Assembly: GCA_003241965.1 (NCBI GenBank)
Contig: QBMB01000049.1
Span: forward strand, 1-34,638
Direction: 5' to 3'
Length of the DNA stretch: 34,638 bases
Origin: Burkholderiales bacterium
Lineage (GTDB): Bacteria > Pseudomonadota > Gammaproteobacteria > Burkholderiales > Burkholderiaceae_C
Part shown: positions 32,135 through 34,638 of the stretch, one piece after another
Position numbering within the stretch: position 1 is the stretch's first letter
Layout of the letters: each line of letters begins with the position of its first letter
Translations under genes and position numbers: made by a program
Notes under the pieces: model-generated
Databases searched by the model: none
What the model saw: only the letters and a program-made list of their open reading frames with translations
Told to the model about the DNA's origin: nothing

Positions 32135-33526
32135 ATGAACATGCCCACGACCAGGCCCACGAACATGTCCACCCAGGCCGAGCGTGCTCCGGCCTGGCAC
32201 GAAGCCTTGCCCCCCGACGACGCGCTGCGCGAGGAGTTGCACAACGAAGTGCACGCGCGGCCCTCGGCACGCATCCGCCTGCCAGCCCTGATCGTGTTCG
32301 TGGCGGTGCTCAACGAGGGGGTGAGCCGCGAGCAGGAATGGGAACACCTTCGCCAGTTGCCCGGCCAGGACGGGCTGGCCCTGGACCAGTTGAAGGGCAA
32401 CTTCCTGCGCCTGCGCCTGAATGAACACACCTTGAAGTGGGAACGCCACACCGAGTTCACGCGCTACTCCATCGTGCAGCACCTGCCCGAGGGCAGCGGT
32501 CTGGGCGCCACCGACCCGGTGCTCCTGGACAAACTGGTCACGCCCGCAGGCTGGCTGCGCGGCATCCCCGGTCGCACGGTGGCCGCCATCAAGCTGGTGA
32601 TGCTGCAGTCCGAACTGCCCGAGCAGACGCCACAGGCCCAGGCCGGGCTCATGGGCTCGGCCCAGCAGTGGTTTGGTGGCCGCACGGTGGTGGCGTCCCA
32701 GATCGGCGGAGGTCACTCCTGGGCACTGACCGATTTCCGCCTGCACCCATCGGGCTTCGAGCGCATGCTGGTCATCACCCCACCCGGCACCACCGACACC
32801 CGCGCCGGGCGCATCTCGCAGCGCCTGCTGGAGATCGAAACCTACCGCCTCATGGCGCTGCGCGGGTTGCCAGTCGCCAAGGCCTTGAGCCCCACGCTGT
32901 CGGCGGCCGAGGCCCAACTGGCGGCCATCACGGCCCAGCTGGAAAACAAGTCCACCTCGGAGCAGGAACTGTTGGACCAGCTGGTCTCGCTGGCCGCTCG
33001 GGTGGAGCGCGCCACGGCCGAGAACACCTACCGCTTTGCCGCCACCCGCGCCTACGACGCCGTGGTCACGCAGCGCATCGCCGAACTGCGTGAGAAGCCG
33101 ATCCCGGGCACGCAGACCATCGGCGAGTTCATGCAGCGCCGGCTCTCGCCGGCCATGGCCACGGTGGCCGCCAGCGCCCAGCGCCTGACCTCGCTGTCCG
33201 AACGTGTCTCACGCACCAGCGCGCTGTTGCGCACGCGGGTCGATATCGTGACCGAGGCGCAAAACCAGGAACTGCTGGCCAAACTCACGCGCGGGCAGGA
33301 ACTGCAGCTGCAGCTGCAGTCCACGGTGGAAGGTCTGTCCATCGCGGCCATCACGTACTACGTGATCAGCCTGTTGCTGTACTTCGCCAAGGGCGCCAAA
33401 GCCGCGGGCCTGCCGATCCAGCCGGAAATAGCGGCGGGCGCAATGGTGCCGCTGGTCTTGTTGGTCGTCTGGCGCGCCACGCGGCGCATTCATGCGCGGT
33501 TGAACACCACCCCCACCAAGCGCTGA
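32135..33526 (+). CDS. DUF3422 family membrane-anchored protein
   Basis: Protein of 463 residues from the uncharacterised DUF3422 family. The N-terminal block 'ELHNEVHARPSARI' is its best mark. A long, Gln/Glu/Ala-rich helical region with coiled-coil character spans about 250-400, followed by two hydrophobic segments near the C-terminus ('IAAITYYVISLLLYFAKG' and 'MVPLVLLVVW') and a basic tail, suggesting an inner-membrane anchor with a large cytoplasmic part. Start is uncertain: ATG at 32135 or at 32165, neither with a clear ribosome binding site. It follows the response regulator by 77 bp on the same strand and ends five bases from the convergent mnmA stop. Function is unknown. Confidence 0.82.
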   Translation: MNMPTTRPTNMSTQAERAPAWHEALPPDDALREELHNEVHARPSARIRLPALIVFVAVLNEGVSREQEWEHLRQLPGQDGLALDQLKGNFLRLRLNEHTLKWERHTEFTRYSIVQHLPEGSGLGATDPVLLDKLVTPAGWLRGIPGRTVAAIKLVMLQSELPEQTPQAQAGLMGSAQQWFGGRTVVASQIGGGHSWALTDFRLHPSGFERMLVITPPGTTDTRAGRISQRLLEIETYRLMALRGLPVAKALSPTLSAAEAQLAAITAQLENKSTSEQELLDQLVSLAARVERATAENTYRFAATRAYDAVVTQRIAELREKPIPGTQTIGEFMQRRLSPAMATVAASAQRLTSLSERVSRTSALLRTRVDIVTEAQNQELLAKLTRGQELQLQLQSTVEGLSIAAITYYVISLLLYFAKGAKAAGLPIQPEIAAGAMVPLVLLVVWRATRRIHARLNTTPTKR

Positions 33527-33531
33527 GTATT

Positions 33532-34638
33532 TCAGGCTGTGGGCCAGACGCTGGCCGCGTCGGTGGTGATCACGCCACCCCCCAGACAGATGTCGCCGTC
33601 GTAGATGACCGCGCTCTGGCCCGGCGTCACCGCCCACTGCGGCTCCCTGAACCGCAGGTCGACGTGGCTGTTGCCCTGAGGCTGCAGAACGCAAGGTGCG
33701 TCGGCCTGCCGGTAACGCGTCTTGGCGCCCACGTCGCCCGCCGCAGGCGCACGGCCCGCCACCCAGCTCACGTCATGCGCGCTCAGCCGCGGCGTGAGCA
33801 GCCACGGGTGGTCGTGCCCCTGCACCACCCACAGCGTGTTGCTCGCCATGTCCTTGCGGGCCACGAACCAGGGTGCGTGATCGTTGCCGCCCTTCTGTGC
33901 GCCCTTGGCTTTGATGCCGCCAATGCCCAACCCCTGGCGCTGCCCCAAGGTGTAGAAACTCAGACCCACATGCTGACCCAGCACCCGGCCTTTTTCGTCC
34001 TTGATCGGGCCGGGCTCCTTGGCGATGTAGCGGTTGAGGAAGTCGCGAAATGGCCGCTCGCCGATGAAACAAATGCCGGTGCTGTCTTTCTTTTTCGCGT
34101 TGGGCAGTTTGATCTCGGCGGCGATGCGGCGCACCTCGGTCTTGGGCAGTTCGCCCACCGGGAACAGCGTTTTGCTCAGCTGCGCCTGGCTCAGCCGGTG
34201 CAGGAAATAGCTCTGGTCCTTGAGCGGGTCTTTGCCCTTGAGCAACTCGAACGAGGCGTTGCGCTCGCGCACCCGGGCGTAGTGGCCGGTAGCGATCTTC
34301 TCGGCGCCCAGGCGCATGGCGTGGTCCAGGAAGGCCTTGAACTTGATCTCGGCGTTGCACAGGATGTCGGGGTTGGGCGTGCGCCCGGCCTGGTATTCGC
34401 GCAGGAACTCCGCAAACACGCGGTCCTTGTACTCGGCGGCGAAATTCACGTGTTCGATCTCGATGCCCAGCACGTCGGCCACACTGGCGGCGTCCACGAA
34501 GTCGATGTTGGACGAGCAGTATTCGCTGCTGTCGTCGTCCTCCCAGTTCTTCATGAAGATGCCGATGACCTCATGCCCCTGCTGCTTGAGCAGGTACGCA
34601 CTCACCGCAGAGTCCACGCCGCCGCTCAACCCCACCAC
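33532..34638 (-). CDS. mnmA: tRNA 2-thiouridine(34) synthase MnmA (5' end outside window)
   Basis: Thiolates U34 of tRNA-Lys, -Glu and -Gln using sulfur relayed from cysteine desulfurase. The visible 368 residues start inside the PP-loop ([14 protein letters not shown]), so only the first few codons are missing; the GTG at the very edge is an internal Val, not the start. Both catalytic cysteines are present, in NPDILCN and STGICFIGE, along with 'TGHYAR', 'KDQSYFL' and '[10 protein letters not shown]'. An Ala/Gly/Asp-rich insertion lies near 'KGAQKGGND'. It is convergent with the DUF3422 gene. In E. coli nudJ lies directly upstream of mnmA, whereas here the nudJ-like gene is 6.8 kb away on the opposite strand. 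Confidence 0.95.
   Translation of the reverse strand: MVGLSGGVDSAVSAYLLKQQGHEVIGIFMKNWEDDDSSEYCSSNIDFVDAASVADVLGIEIEHVNFAAEYKDRVFAEFLREYQAGRTPNPDILCNAEIKFKAFLDHAMRLGAEKIATGHYARVRERNASFELLKGKDPLKDQSYFLHRLSQAQLSKTLFPVGELPKTEVRRIAAEIKLPNAKKKDSTGICFIGERPFRDFLNRYIAKEPGPIKDEKGRVLGQHVGLSFYTLGQRQGLGIGGIKAKGAQKGGNDHAPWFVARKDMASNTLWVVQGHDHPWLLTPRLSAHDVSWVAGRAPAAGDVGAKTRYRQADAPCVLQPQGNSHVDLRFREPQWAVTPGQSAVIYDGDICLGGGVITTDAASVWPTA

Noticed and set aside
33302-33320. CTGCAG tandem repeat in the DUF3422 gene
   Set aside because: It simply encodes alternating Leu-Gln in a helical region; too short to be a functional repeat.

Overview
The window is high-GC, gene-dense bacterial chromosome. The gene families, the short spacings and the gene blocks (bamE-dapB-exbB-exbD-leuS-lptE-holA, hpf-ptsN-hprK, pntA1-pntA2-pntB) point to a betaproteobacterium of the Burkholderiales, most likely Comamonadaceae (Hydrogenophaga-like; genus is an inference). 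I see no rRNA, tRNA, CRISPR array, transposase or phage gene.

Region 1 (1-6.1 kb): a branched-chain-amino-acid-type ABC uptake operon, livK-livH-livM-livG-livF, on the minus strand. It runs into the first 26 codons of an aldehyde dehydrogenase cut by the window edge. An AraC-family activator is divergent from livK. The set looks like a substrate-inducible uptake and catabolic unit, possibly for an aromatic or aldehyde-yielding compound. A GC-rich palindromic repeat separates livK from the permease genes.

Region 2 (6.2-13.2 kb): housekeeping minus-strand genes in transcription order bamE, dapB, exbB, exbD, leuS, lptE, holA, the first four joined by ATGA overlaps. Region 3 (13.3-15.8 kb): fur, divergent from bamE, then the nitrogen-PTS/ribosome-hibernation block hpf, ptsN, hprK on the minus strand. 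An intrinsic terminator follows hpf and a second copy of the palindromic repeat lies between ptsN and hprK.

Region 4 (15.9-21.0 kb): a patatin-like phospholipase, then corA preceded by a leader of about 200 nt. The leader holds a 17-codon proline-containing ORF with its own ribosome binding site and mutually exclusive RNA pairings; this is the best candidate here for an undescribed regulatory element. Convergent to corA is a coupled fadD-mtnN pair. Region 5 (21.0-24.0 kb): the three-gene proton-translocating transhydrogenase operon, closed by a strong terminator.

Region 6 (24.1-32.1 kb): signal transduction. Two related 7TM-DISM histidine kinases on the minus strand flank a plus-strand nudJ-like Nudix gene, whose tail overlaps one of them by 43 bp. 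After an AT-rich intergenic region of 541 bp comes a third histidine kinase, coupled to a response regulator with two receiver domains and no output domain. Region 7 (32.1 kb to end): a DUF3422 membrane protein and, convergent with it, mnmA, whose first few codons lie beyond the window.
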